Source of the DNA: Phycisphaerales bacterium
GTDB lineage: Bacteria; Planctomycetota; Phycisphaerae; UBA1845; UTPLA1
Length of the DNA stretch: 64,000 bases
Direction: 5' to 3'
Assembly: GCA_022360095.1 (NCBI GenBank)
Contig: JAKSDK010000448.1
Span: 186,001 to 250,000, forward strand
The position numbers and the translations under genes are program-made. The notes below the pieces were generated by a model. It ran no database searches. It had not been told where the DNA came from and worked only from the letters and a program-made list of their open reading frames with translations. Each line of letters starts with the position of its first letter. Positions within the stretch are counted from its first letter, which is position 1. Positions 36,476 to 44,429 of this stretch are shown in pieces.

Positions 36476-36547
36476 CTCCAACGGTAGTTTATCGGTAATT
36501 CCTGACTTCGGCAACGAACGACCCGACGGCCGATCGGAGGTAAACCC

Positions 36548-37333
36548 ATGTTTCGCCAAAAAAACGTTCTTATCACCGGTGCTTCCAGCGGAATCGGCAG
36601 CGCCCTGGCAGAACGATTCGCTCAAGCCGGCGCCCAATTGGTGCTCGTGGCACGGCGAAAAGATCGTCTGACCGCCTTGACCAAAGAACTGAAGGTCCAC
36701 GGGGTGGCAGTCCACAACATCGTTGCCGACCTCGTAGAGCCCGGCGCATGCGACAGAATTGTTTCCGAGGCAAAGCGAGCCGTCGGCCGGATCGACGTTC
36801 TCGTCAACAACGCCGGCGTGGGCGAGTACGGTCGATTCCACGAACAGGATGTCGATGTCCTGGAAAACATGATGCAACTTAATATGTCGGCCCTCGTGAG
36901 ACTGACACATCGGGTCCTTCCCGACATGATCGAACGCAGATCCGGCCATCTCCTGAACATCGCCAGCACCGCAGCCTTTCAACCCACACCGTACATGTGC
37001 GTCTATGGCGCAACGAAATCGTTCGTCTTAAATTTCTCGCTATCGCTTTGGGAAGAGTTGCGCCGGCGCGGCATTGGCGTCACTTGCGTTTGTCCGGGCC
37101 CGGTCAAGACGGAGTTCTTCGATCGCGGCGGTTTTGAAACGCAGAAATCCCACATGACGCGCCTGGCCATGTCCGCTGACCAAATCGCGGAGTCCGCTTA
37201 TACGAAGCTTTCTCAAGGCCGTACGGCGCATGTGCCCGGCATGCTCAACAAGCTCGGCACGATCCTTGTCCGCTTCGCGCCCCTGCGAACGGTCACAAGA
37301 ATCTCGTCAAAACTACTCGCCCCCAAGTCTTGA
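36548..37333 (+). CDS. SDR family NAD(P)-dependent oxidoreductase
   Basis: A classical short-chain dehydrogenase of 261 residues: cofactor motif ITGASSGIGSALAERF (about 9-24), structural NNAG (about 87), catalytic Ser in LNIASTAAF, YGATK (about 154-158), and CPGPVKTEF. The Arg-rich start of the second strand (VARRKDR) suggests NADPH. Family members of this DltE/YqjQ-like type act on lipids or sugars, but the substrate is unknown. It ends where the 8-bp satellite begins. Confidence 0.9.
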   Translation: MFRQKNVLITGASSGIGSALAERFAQAGAQLVLVARRKDRLTALTKELKVHGVAVHNIVADLVEPGACDRIVSEAKRAVGRIDVLVNNAGVGEYGRFHEQDVDVLENMMQLNMSALVRLTHRVLPDMIERRSGHLLNIASTAAFQPTPYMCVYGATKSFVLNFSLSLWEELRRRGIGVTCVCPGPVKTEFFDRGGFETQKSHMTRLAMSADQIAESAYTKLSQGRTAHVPGMLNKLGTILVRFAPLRTVTRISSKLLAPKS

Positions 37334-37427
37334 TTTTTTGACTTCTTGATTTTTTGAGGTTTTGACGTTTTAACTTTTTGACGTTTTGACGTTTTGACGT
37401 TTTGACTTTTTGACTTTTTGACGTTTC
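37332..37427. repeat. 8-bp tandem repeat filling the gap between convergent genes
   Basis: Twelve in-phase 8-base units (consensus GACGTTTT, variants GACTTTTT, GATTTTTT and AACTTTTT) run without interruption. The array starts inside the SDR stop codon and ends at the first base of the ffh stop triplet, so it fills the whole intergenic gap. Units 5 and 7-12 match best; the left end is more degenerate. Confidence 0.85.
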
Positions 37428-38869
37428 TACCGACTTCTCCGCTTCCTCGCCTTACGCCTGTCTTTTCGATTCGGCTTGGACTTCGGGCGCACCTTCGATT
37501 TCATCGTGGGCATCTTGCCGCCGGACATCGACATCTGCGCAAACTGAGAACCGAACTTCATCCGATCCATCATCGACATGCCCGCCATCTGCTTCATCAT
37601 GTCACGGGCCTGTAGAAACTGCTTGCAAAGTCCGCTGACGTCCTCGGTAGCCGTCCCGCTTCCGCGCGCGATGCGGCGACGACGGGAGGCGTCGATGAGC
37701 TTGGGATTCGACTTTTCCTTCGGCGTCATCGAATGGACGATCGCCTTCATGCGCGTGATTTCCCCCTCGTCAATGTCCATGTCGGCCTCGCGCATCATCT
37801 TGCCGACGCCGGGGATCATCTTCAACATGTCCTTCATCGACCGGCCGCTCATGACCTTGTCCATTTGGCCGATGAAGTCGTCGAGCGAAAGGCTGCCCTT
37901 CTGCATCTTCGCTTCAAGCTTGGCCGCCTCGTCGGCGTCGACCTGCTGCTGAGCATGTTCGACCAACGATACAACGTCGCCCATGCCGAGGATTCGACCG
38001 GCCATTCGGTCCGGATGGAACGCCTCAAGCCGGTCCAGCTTCTCGCCGACACCGATGAACTTGATCGGTTTGCTCGTGATGCTCTTGACCGAGAGGATTG
38101 CGCCGCCGCGCGTGTCGGAGTCGAACTTGGTCATGATGACGCCGTCAAGCTCGAGCCGCTGATTAAAATGCTTGGCCGTGTTGACCGCGTCCTGACCCGT
38201 CATGGCGTCGAGAACGAGATAGATCTGATGGGGAGAAACGGCCCCGGAAATGTTGGCCACCTCGGTCATCAATTCCTCGTCGATGGCCAATCGCCCGGCC
38301 GTATCAAGAATGACGACGTCAAGCAGCTTGCGCTGGGCTTCGGCAGTTCCGTTGCGACAGACTTTGACTGCGTTCTGGTGATCGCGCTCGGCGTGCACGT
38401 CCACCCCCAACTGATTGCCGAGCACTTCAAGTTGGTCAATGGCCGCCGGGCGCTTAAGGTCCGCAGCGACCAGCATCGGCTTCTTTCCTTGCGCCTGGCA
38501 ATACTTCGCGAGCTTTGCGCAGGTCGTCGTCTTACCGGAACCTTGCAAACCGGCCATCAAAATAATCGTGGGCGGATTCGACACCCAGGGAATGTGTGAA
38601 TCAACCGGCCCCATGAGCTGGATCAGTTCGTCATGGACGATCTTCACCATCACCTGCTCGGGTTGGAGAGTCTTGATGATCTCTTCCCCAATGGCCTTTT
38701 GAGTGACGGAATTGATAAAGGATTTCACGACGTCGAGATGAACGTCGGCCTCGAGCAAAGCCGTGCGAACGTCGCGCATCACTTCGCGCACATTGTCTTC
38801 AGTGATCCGCCCGCGCCCGCGCAGCTTGCGGAAAACGTCGTTAAATCGATCGGTCAGGGCATCGAACAT
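37427..38869 (-). CDS. ffh: signal recognition particle protein Ffh
   Basis: Ffh binds signal sequences and SRP RNA and targets ribosomes to the membrane. The 480-residue protein shows the N domain, the GTPase motifs GLQGSGKTTTCAK, VAADLKRPAAIDQL, DTAGRL and TKFDSDTRGGA, and a Met-rich M domain (MKQMAGMSMMDRMKFGSQF). The last 25 residues are a basic tail (KSKVRPKSKPNRKDRRKARK). No clear ribosome site precedes the ATG. Its 3' untranslated region is the 8-bp satellite. Confidence 0.95.
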   Translation of the reverse strand: MFDALTDRFNDVFRKLRGRGRITEDNVREVMRDVRTALLEADVHLDVVKSFINSVTQKAIGEEIIKTLQPEQVMVKIVHDELIQLMGPVDSHIPWVSNPPTIILMAGLQGSGKTTTCAKLAKYCQAQGKKPMLVAADLKRPAAIDQLEVLGNQLGVDVHAERDHQNAVKVCRNGTAEAQRKLLDVVILDTAGRLAIDEELMTEVANISGAVSPHQIYLVLDAMTGQDAVNTAKHFNQRLELDGVIMTKFDSDTRGGAILSVKSITSKPIKFIGVGEKLDRLEAFHPDRMAGRILGMGDVVSLVEHAQQQVDADEAAKLEAKMQKGSLSLDDFIGQMDKVMSGRSMKDMLKMIPGVGKMMREADMDIDEGEITRMKAIVHSMTPKEKSNPKLIDASRRRRIARGSGTATEDVSGLCKQFLQARDMMKQMAGMSMMDRMKFGSQFAQMSMSGGKMPTMKSKVRPKSKPNRKDRRKARKRRSR

Positions 38870-39352
38870 GGGTGTGATGACTCGTCAAAAAAAAAAGGTT
38901 TCCATTGCAAAATAGATGCGAACAAAGAATGTTTCAAGCGATGGCGTTCGGTGTGCGAGAGGAGTTTGGCTCTCGCGGTCGGCCGACGACCACCCTGTTT
39001 TCATGCCAGGAGGTGACCAAACTCCGTCGGAATTCGCTCCCATGCGCAGGGGATACGATGGACTCTTATAGATTTCAACGAGCGGATCAGGGGGAATACG
39101 CTCTCAGGGGGCGTCATCCTGCCAGTTTTCGATAACCCATTTCAATTAATAGAGTAACAAAAAGAAGATAAAGAATATCGAATACTGAGGATTTTTCCGC
39201 AGCAATGGCAAAACTCAAGGTTTTTCAAGTCACAGCCCCCCATGTTTATGGCCTGACTAGACTTGTATTCAACATGGACCACCGAATTACAACTTTATTG
39301 GTAATAAATATTTACGGACGCCCTTCATCCTCAAATAAAACTTAATCTCGCG
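38870..39352. other. intergenic region between ffh and the RNA candidate
   Basis: No gene is supported here. The left part holds a nested inverted repeat: GCGAGAG/CTCTCGC (38955-38976) competes with GGAGTTTGG/CCAAACTCC (38961-38969 with 39017-39025). The right part (39130-39350) is AT-rich and could hold ffh or upstream regulatory sites. I could not recognise an SRP RNA in it. Confidence 0.4.
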
Positions 39353-39381
39353 TTGACAGTGTGTCGAGGTTTTGATAGAGT
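39353..39381 (+). promoter_or_regulatory. near-consensus sigma-70-type promoter
   Basis: TTGACA (39353-39358) and TAGAGT (39376-39381) are exactly 17 bases apart, in AT-rich DNA. Transcription would begin near 39388 and read into the structured RNA candidate and pyrK. Confidence 0.65.
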
Positions 39382-39387
39382 CCCATA

Positions 39388-39505
39388 TTGCCCAATCGGG
39401 ACACCGATTGACCAACATTTGACGGCTAACCGCCACGAAAATCGGCTACTTTAGCCGTGGCGCTCCTCCGGCTCAGAACATCGGTTCTGAGCCGGAGGTT
39501 TTTTA
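39388..39505 (+). ncRNA. candidate structured RNA or attenuator leader ahead of pyrK
   Basis: About 117 bases lie between a strong promoter and a strong terminator. Stem 1 is CAATCGG/CCGATTG with loop GACA (39393-39410). Stem A pairs ACGGCTAA (39422-39429) with TTAGCCGT (39451-39458). Stem B pairs CGCCACG (39431-39437) with CGTGGCG (39456-39462). A and B share three bases, so they exclude each other. The terminator follows three bases later, and the pyrK ATG is 16 bases after its T run. It could be a free small RNA or a leader that controls readthrough. It matches no riboswitch I can recall, and no PyrR-type motif is seen. Confidence 0.55.
39465..39504 (+). terminator. strong intrinsic terminator
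   Basis: A perfect 15-bp stem (39465-39479 with 39484-39498, arms CCTCCGGCTCAGAAC and GTTCTGAGCCGGAGG) with loop ATCG is followed by six T. It sits between a promoter and pyrK, so it would block pyrK expression unless read through. Confidence 0.85.
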
Positions 39506-39520
39506 TAACATCCGTATTCT

Positions 39521-40471
39521 ATGTCTACCTGTAAAGATGATCGGGGTATCTTCACGACCTGCGTTGTTCGCCACCGCGCCTTGTGTCGTGAGCATTTCCA
39601 ACTCACCTTGGGCGTTCATGACTTTCCCAACGCCGTCCCGGGACAGTTTGTGCAAATCCTCTGCCGGCAGCCCCGGACATTGACACAAACGACCTCCAAT
39701 GAAGGTGCTCAATCCGCGCCGCCCGATGATCCCAACGAGCAATGCCTCGACATGAGCGGCCCTATGCTGCGGCGACCCTTTAGCATTGCAGGCTTGCGCC
39801 GCGACGGCGCGCGATGTGAGATTGATATCATCGGCCGCGTTATCGGGGCCGGAACGGCATGGCTTAATGCACGAAGCCCTGACGACACGATCGAGATCAT
39901 CGGGCCTTTAGGATGTGGTTATGGCTTGCCTCCTTCGGGTCACCATGCCCTTTTGGTCGCAGGCGGCGTGGGATTGCCTCCTGTCCAATGGTTGGGCGAA
40001 ATACTTCATCGATACGATATTCCCTGCCATGCAATCTACGGCGTGCGAAGCCGTGACTTGCTGCCGGTCAATCTAACGGCCGAGCCTTCCAAGCATGGAG
40101 ATTTCACCCTTTGTGCGGAGGAATTCGCCAAACATGCCATTCCCACCATGATCACGACGGAAGACGGCTCCTGCGGCCTCAAAGGGCGGGTTACAGACGG
40201 CATGTTGCGCTATTTTACCCAACAAAAGGACGACACACCCGTTTCCGTCTATGCCTGTGGCCCTGAACCGCTCCTTATGGCAACGGCTTCGATGTGCCAA
40301 CAACATGTCGCTCTTTGTCAAGTTGCGATGGAACGTGTGATGGCATGCGGCATGGGAACGTGTCAATCATGCGTGGTTCCCGTGTTTGACGAACAATGTG
40401 ACGAAGATTGGCGATATGCGCTGTGTTGCACGGAGGGACCGGTCTTCGACGCAACGCGAATACGGTGGTGA
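39521..40471 (+). CDS. pyrK: dihydroorotate dehydrogenase electron transfer subunit-like protein
   Basis: PyrK passes electrons between PyrD and NAD using FAD and a [2Fe-2S] cluster in pyrimidine synthesis. The 316-residue product shows the flavin motif RRPFSIAGLR, the NAD-side LLVAGGVGLPP, and the C-terminal cluster motif CGMGTCQSC with a distant fourth cysteine in YALCCTEGPVF. The length is above the usual 250-280 because of an insert near residues 55-75. There is no pyrD next to it, so a role with another oxidoreductase is possible. No ribosome site is evident. The terminator upstream suggests control by attenuation. Confidence 0.85.
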   Translation: MSTCKDDRGIFTTCVVRHRALCREHFQLTLGVHDFPNAVPGQFVQILCRQPRTLTQTTSNEGAQSAPPDDPNEQCLDMSGPMLRRPFSIAGLRRDGARCEIDIIGRVIGAGTAWLNARSPDDTIEIIGPLGCGYGLPPSGHHALLVAGGVGLPPVQWLGEILHRYDIPCHAIYGVRSRDLLPVNLTAEPSKHGDFTLCAEEFAKHAIPTMITTEDGSCGLKGRVTDGMLRYFTQQKDDTPVSVYACGPEPLLMATASMCQQHVALCQVAMERVMACGMGTCQSCVVPVFDEQCDEDWRYALCCTEGPVFDATRIRW

Positions 40472-40555
40472 TAACCACCATGGCGCGTCGTTCTCGCCGC
40501 AAAAATCGACCTTGGGCCGCAGAACCTGAAGATCTGCGAACGAAATCAAAATGTC

Positions 40556-41209
40556 TTATTGCAACAATCCGGGCAGCTCAAGGGGATCGTCGATCATCAA
40601 ATCGGGGTTTTCGGCCTCAAGCTTAGATTTTTTTTGAAATCCCCAGGTCACGGCAACAGACTGCATTCCTGCGTTGCGCGCGGTTCGAATATCAACCACG
40701 GAATCACCCACGAGGAGGACATCCGCATAGGCGACGTTCATTTCATCAGCGATCGAGATGGCTTGTTTCGGCGAAGGTTTTTTGCTTTCTTCCTTCGTGT
40801 AGCCACGAACCGCCAGGAAAAAAATCGTCAGTCCCAGATCTTCCAAAACGCGCTGCGTCAAAGCGTGCGGCTTATTGGATAACACGGCCATCGGCACCTC
40901 ACGAGCTTTTAATAACTCCAGCGTTTTCAAAATGTTGCGATAAGGGCGCGTCAATTCGGTGCAGCGCGCTTCGTAGGACGAACGGACGGATTTCACGAAT
41001 CCTTCCAACCCGTCGCAATCGCCCGTATCGGCCAAAGCGCGCCGACATAACACGGGAAGTCCGTCGCCGATCCAAGCACGCACACTGTCCTGTTCAACCG
41101 ACCGACGGTGATGTTCGTTCAGTGCTTGATTGAGCGCACGAGTGATGTCTTCCAACGAGTCGACCAACGTTCCGTCGAGGTCAAAGATGATTGCTTTCGA
41201 TGGATTCAT
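40556..41209 (-). CDS. HAD family hydrolase, phosphoglycolate phosphatase-like
   Basis: The 217-residue protein has the HAD motifs IFDLDGTLVDS (nucleophile Asp), VLSNKPHALTQ (motif II) and KPSP with LLVGDSVVDIRTARNAG (motifs III and IV), and a helical cap. This is the Gph-like arrangement that removes phosphate from 2-phosphoglycolate or similar metabolites. The exact substrate is not certain. It is convergent with pyrK. Confidence 0.88.
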   Translation of the reverse strand: MNPSKAIIFDLDGTLVDSLEDITRALNQALNEHHRRSVEQDSVRAWIGDGLPVLCRRALADTGDCDGLEGFVKSVRSSYEARCTELTRPYRNILKTLELLKAREVPMAVLSNKPHALTQRVLEDLGLTIFFLAVRGYTKEESKKPSPKQAISIADEMNVAYADVLLVGDSVVDIRTARNAGMQSVAVTWGFQKKSKLEAENPDLMIDDPLELPGLLQ

Positions 41210-41300
41210 GCGCTGTTCTCAGGTCGTCTGATGCAGATTAAATCATGAACTCGGCGATTCGTGCCGAAAAACAATTTATGTCGTGTCAATAAAATTTTTG

Positions 41301-41328
41301 TTGACAAAGTTTTGGTCCACTCTAGACT
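41301..41328 (+). promoter_or_regulatory. near-consensus promoter of the lysine-rich protein gene
   Basis: TTGACA (41301-41306) and TAGACT (41323-41328) are 16 bases apart. The ribosome site AAGGAGGTGA (41341-41350) begins only about 6 bases after the likely start of transcription, so the mRNA leader is very short. Both signals are among the best in the window. Confidence 0.65.
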
Positions 41329-41355
41329 TTTTGCATTAGAAAGGAGGTGACGCTC

Positions 41356-41592
41356 ATGGCAAAACGAAGAAAGAAAAGCGCCACCAAGAAGAAGGCCACG
41401 AAGAAAAAGGCCACAAGGAAGAAGGCGGCTAAGAAGACCGCCAAGAAGAAGAAGAAGAAGAAGGCTACTAAGAAGAAGGCCACTCGGAAGAAGGCCACCA
41501 AGAAGAAGGCCAAGAAGAAGGCCACTAAGAAAAAGGCCAAGAAGAAGGCCACCAAGAAGAAGGCCGCTAAGAAGAGAAGGAAGAAAAGATAG
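41356..41592 (+). CDS. lysine/alanine-rich histone H1-like protein
   Basis: The 78-residue product consists almost wholly of Lys, Ala, Thr and Arg in a near-repeat KKATKKKAT/KKAKKKAT. It resembles the C-terminal domain of histone H1 and chlamydial Hc1/Hc2-type proteins, which condense DNA. It has no folded domain and would carry a very high positive charge. A full-length Shine-Dalgarno AAGGAGGTGA stands 5 bases before the ATG, and the promoter is near consensus, so expression should be high. DNA or RNA binding is inferred from composition. The next gene is a ParA homologue. Confidence 0.8.
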   Translation: MAKRRKKSATKKKATKKKATRKKAAKKTAKKKKKKKATKKKATRKKATKKKAKKKATKKKAKKKATKKKAAKKRRKKR

Positions 41593-41660
41593 TAGCCGGC
41601 CAAACGTCGGCCTTTCGTTCCCCATCGGCTTCTTAAAACGCCGAAGGCAACAAAGGCCAG

Positions 41661-41733
41661 GCCTTCAAGCTGCTTGAAGGCTAATCAAAAAGATGGAAGG
41701 TGCTCTTGCCACGGCGGCACCTTCCATTTTTTT
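41661..41733 (+). terminator. hairpin pair ending the lysine-rich protein transcript
   Basis: The first hairpin has arms GCCTTCAAG/CTTGAAGGC with loop CTG (41661-41681). The second has arms ATGGAAGGTGC/GCACCTTCCAT (41693-41703 with 41717-41727) and runs into seven T, making an intrinsic terminator. The next gene, the ParA homologue, starts 170 bases later. Confidence 0.75.
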
Positions 41734-41902
41734 GCGCCTATCCGGGGGGGGAACGTCCAATACAAATGCGGACTAGACGATTCGTACGATGACCTCGCGC
41801 CGAACGAAGGGCGAATTATTCTCCTGGCAGGATCCGTCTGCACGAGGTATAGTGCCCTCAGGACATTCAGGGGGATTTAGCCCCGTTGAATGGGTGAGTG
41901 CA

Positions 41903-42958
41903 ATGGAGTGCATCGCGATCATCAATCAAAAAGGAGGCGTTGGAAAAACATCCACCGCAGTGAACCTTGGGGCCGCTCTGGCTCAGCGGAACCAACGAAT
42001 GCTCCTGATCGACATGGACCCTCAGGGCCATCTGACCACTCATTTCGGCCTCGACGGCAAGGCCAGCGGCTCTGGCATTTATGAAGTTCTCACCAAAAAC
42101 CTGCCGTTTGAATCCGCGATCCATTCCTATTCCCCCTCCATTTCGGTCGTCCCCGCTCAGATTGACCTGGCAGCGGCAGAAGTAGAGCTCGTCAGTATCG
42201 TCGGGCGTGAAGTGATCCTTCGGGACGTCCTCGCAAGTCGACCTTGGCCCTACGACTTCGTCCTGCTGGACTGTCCGCCTTCTCTGGGGGTCCTGACATT
42301 AAACTCGCTGAGCGCGGCCACACGCGTTCTGATTCCGGTGCAACCGCATTTTCTGGCGTTGCAAGGGGCCGGGAAGTTGTTTGAGACCATATCGCTGGTC
42401 AATCAACGGTTGAATCCGCAGTTAAGCGTGGCCGGCATGATTATGTGCCTTTACGAATCGGGAACGCGGTTGTCCGGCGAAGTGGTCGAGGATCTTTCCA
42501 CGTTCCTGGAATCATCACGAAACACGCCGGTGCCCTGGCAGGACGCAAGAATTTTCGAGACTCGCATTCGTCGAAACGTGAAGTTGGCGGAGTGCCCCAG
42601 CTACGGGCAGTCCATTTTTGAATATGCACCGCGAAGCAACGGCGCCATCGACTATCTGGCCCTGGCCGATGAGTTGTTAATCGTGCTGGGGCTGAAGAAA
42701 CCCGAGAAAGTCCCGGACACCGCTTCGGAAACTGCGCCCGAAAAGACCGTGCCCGAGAAGGCCACACCCGAAAGAACGGCACCCGAGAGGATTGCACCTG
42801 AGAAGCCGCAAAGCGCATCGGCTCCCAAGATCAATCTCGCGGTGCCCGAGGGCACAAACGGAGCTTCAATCACACCCGACTCAATCCCTGTGAATGACCA
42901 AAAACAGGACGCCTCCTCCAACACGGCAAGGGCCTTTGAGCATCGGAATCGCACGTGA
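41903..42958 (+). CDS. ParA/Soj family ATPase with low-complexity tail
   Basis: ParA-type ATPases move or segregate chromosomes, plasmids or protein assemblies. The 351-residue protein starts MECIAIINQKGGVGKTSTA (deviant Walker A KGGVGKT at 10-16), then LLIDMDPQGH, VLLDCPPSLG and IPVQPHFLALQG. The ATPase ends near residue 265. The rest is disordered and holds five five-residue units of the APEKT/VPEKA/TPERT type. No ParB is adjacent, so it is an orphan and may not be the chromosomal ParA. The ATG at 41903 is preceded by GGGTGAG. Its stop overlaps the GTG of the VanZ gene. Confidence 0.88.
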   Translation: MECIAIINQKGGVGKTSTAVNLGAALAQRNQRMLLIDMDPQGHLTTHFGLDGKASGSGIYEVLTKNLPFESAIHSYSPSISVVPAQIDLAAAEVELVSIVGREVILRDVLASRPWPYDFVLLDCPPSLGVLTLNSLSAATRVLIPVQPHFLALQGAGKLFETISLVNQRLNPQLSVAGMIMCLYESGTRLSGEVVEDLSTFLESSRNTPVPWQDARIFETRIRRNVKLAECPSYGQSIFEYAPRSNGAIDYLALADELLIVLGLKKPEKVPDTASETAPEKTVPEKATPERTAPERIAPEKPQSASAPKINLAVPEGTNGASITPDSIPVNDQKQDASSNTARAFEHRNRT

Positions 42959-43392
42959 TCCGACGTACAATTGCTTGTATGAAAAGAGCCGACGAATTCT
43001 TCGGTCATTTGCAAATGAAGCTCCTTTCGCGACATCCGGCTACGATGTTCTGGCTGGGGGGTATGATCGCGGCTTTCACCGTAACACACCTGCCACCCCA
43101 AAATACCGGAAAGGCCGTGCTCAATGACAAGCTGCTCCATTTCATGGGTTTTGCAGTACTGGGTCTGATGACGTTCTGGTGGCGAGTCCGTCGTGAGACG
43201 AATTCGACCCGTCTAAGAGCTTTGCTGAAAGGGTTTACGATCCTGGCCGTCCATGCCATGATGGATGAGGTCACACAACCTCTTATCGGAAGATCCTGTG
43301 AATTCGGTGATTGGCTGGCTGATCTCGGCGGCGCAGCCTCCGGTGTGATCGCAGGCTCTTGTTTCCTTCGAGTTCCGGCGGAAGTGAAATAG
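42955..43392 (+). CDS. VanZ-like family membrane protein
   Basis: The 145-residue protein carries the VanZ core: NDKLLHFMGFAVLGLMTFW, VHAMMDEVTQPLIG and CEFGDWLADLGGAASGV, which hold the conserved H, E/Q and D/N positions between membrane helices. VanZ proteins are small envelope proteins of uncertain role. It starts with GTG overlapping the parA stop, or with ATG at 42979. It overlaps nothing downstream; the binding lipoprotein starts 12 bases later. Confidence 0.8.
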   Translation: MIRRTIACMKRADEFFGHLQMKLLSRHPATMFWLGGMIAAFTVTHLPPQNTGKAVLNDKLLHFMGFAVLGLMTFWWRVRRETNSTRLRALLKGFTILAVHAMMDEVTQPLIGRSCEFGDWLADLGGAASGVIAGSCFLRVPAEVK

Positions 43393-43403
43393 TTCGAGGA
43401 GTC

Positions 43404-44417
43404 ATGGCATTTCGCGACCTAACCAAGTTGGCGATCATCGTGTGGTCCTGTCTTACGGTGATTTCCGCTTGCGACCCTGGTCCACAATCCCGACAAAACC
43501 GCCACAGGGAGCAACTTCGCATTGTCATGGTCGGCGAAAGCCAAAAGGACCCGACCTGGCCGATTCTCCAATCGATGGCCGCGGAATTCGAAAGACTCTA
43601 TCCGTTTGCCACGGTTCAAACCCTTGCTCCGCAATCCGGTGCTCCTCACGAGCAGCAAACTCTTCTTGAGGGGCTCCTGGAGGAGAGTGTCCATGCAATC
43701 TGCGTGGCCCCCAACGATCCTTTGGCCATTCAATCCATCATCAATCGACTGGCAGGCAGCGGCCGCCCTGTCGTGACAATCGGAATGGATGTCCCGTCGT
43801 CCAGCCGTGCCGTTTTTTGCGGTCCGGCTGAGATGGAAATCGGCCGTTCCGCCGCGGTCGCCTGCGGTTCCGTTCTGACCGGGCGCTCACGAACGGTGAT
43901 GGTTTTGCATGCAGGAACAGATCACGACGTCTATCGCGGCCGCTACTTTTCGTTCAAGGAAAAACTTCCCGATCAAGGAAGAATTCAGCTGATGGGCGAA
44001 GTGGATTGCCGAGGCAACAGCCTCGAAGCGGCGCGTCTCGTCCGAAAACGCGTACGAATGTATCCCAGAGTCGGTTGCTGGGTCTTTCTGGATGACTGGG
44101 CCCTGCAAGGTCTTAAGCCGGGAGATCGTTTGCTGCCGCTGGGTTGCGCCCTGGTTTTGTGCAACGGTTCACCCGAATACCTCGAAGATATTCGAAAAGG
44201 AGAAATCCAGGCGCTGGTCGCGTTCGACTATTATCAGGCCGTGCAGGATGCTCTTCATACAGCCCTTCGTCTCGGACAGGGCGGAGAACTCAAAACGAAT
44301 ACGATCATCGCAACGCCCGCAGAGATCATCACCGCAAAAAACGTCGATGAGTACGATCGTCGCTGGAAAGCCTGGCAACAAGGCAAGCCTTCGCCGAATG
44401 AAACGCTTCGTGAATAG
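43404..44417 (+). CDS. periplasmic sugar-binding-type lipoprotein
   Basis: The 337-residue product has a lipoprotein signal (VWSCLTVISAC) and a type I periplasmic-binding fold (Peripla_BP_4-like), with IVMVGESQKDPTWPILQSMA, AICVAPNDPLAIQ, GRPVVTIGMDVPSS, GQGGEL and TIIATPAEIIT. Ligands of this class are usually sugars. No permease or ATPase gene is nearby, so it may be a sensor or an orphan binding protein. GAGGA lies 2 bases before the ATG at 43404. ParA, VanZ and this gene are nearly contiguous and may be co-transcribed. Confidence 0.82.
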   Translation: MAFRDLTKLAIIVWSCLTVISACDPGPQSRQNRHREQLRIVMVGESQKDPTWPILQSMAAEFERLYPFATVQTLAPQSGAPHEQQTLLEGLLEESVHAICVAPNDPLAIQSIINRLAGSGRPVVTIGMDVPSSSRAVFCGPAEMEIGRSAAVACGSVLTGRSRTVMVLHAGTDHDVYRGRYFSFKEKLPDQGRIQLMGEVDCRGNSLEAARLVRKRVRMYPRVGCWVFLDDWALQGLKPGDRLLPLGCALVLCNGSPEYLEDIRKGEIQALVAFDYYQAVQDALHTALRLGQGGELKTNTIIATPAEIITAKNVDEYDRRWKAWQQGKPSPNETLRE

Positions 44418-44429
44418 CGAGCCGTCGGG

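Noticed and set aside
36476-36982. Upstream extension of the small minus-strand membrane protein (frame to 36982)
   Set aside because: This part is antisense to the clearly real SDR gene. Only the portion from 36475 has membrane-protein character.
41206-41625. Leu/Phe-rich minus-strand frames opposite the lysine-rich gene
   Set aside because: They are the complement of Lys codons (AAG/AAA reads as Leu/Phe). The plus strand has the promoter and Shine-Dalgarno.
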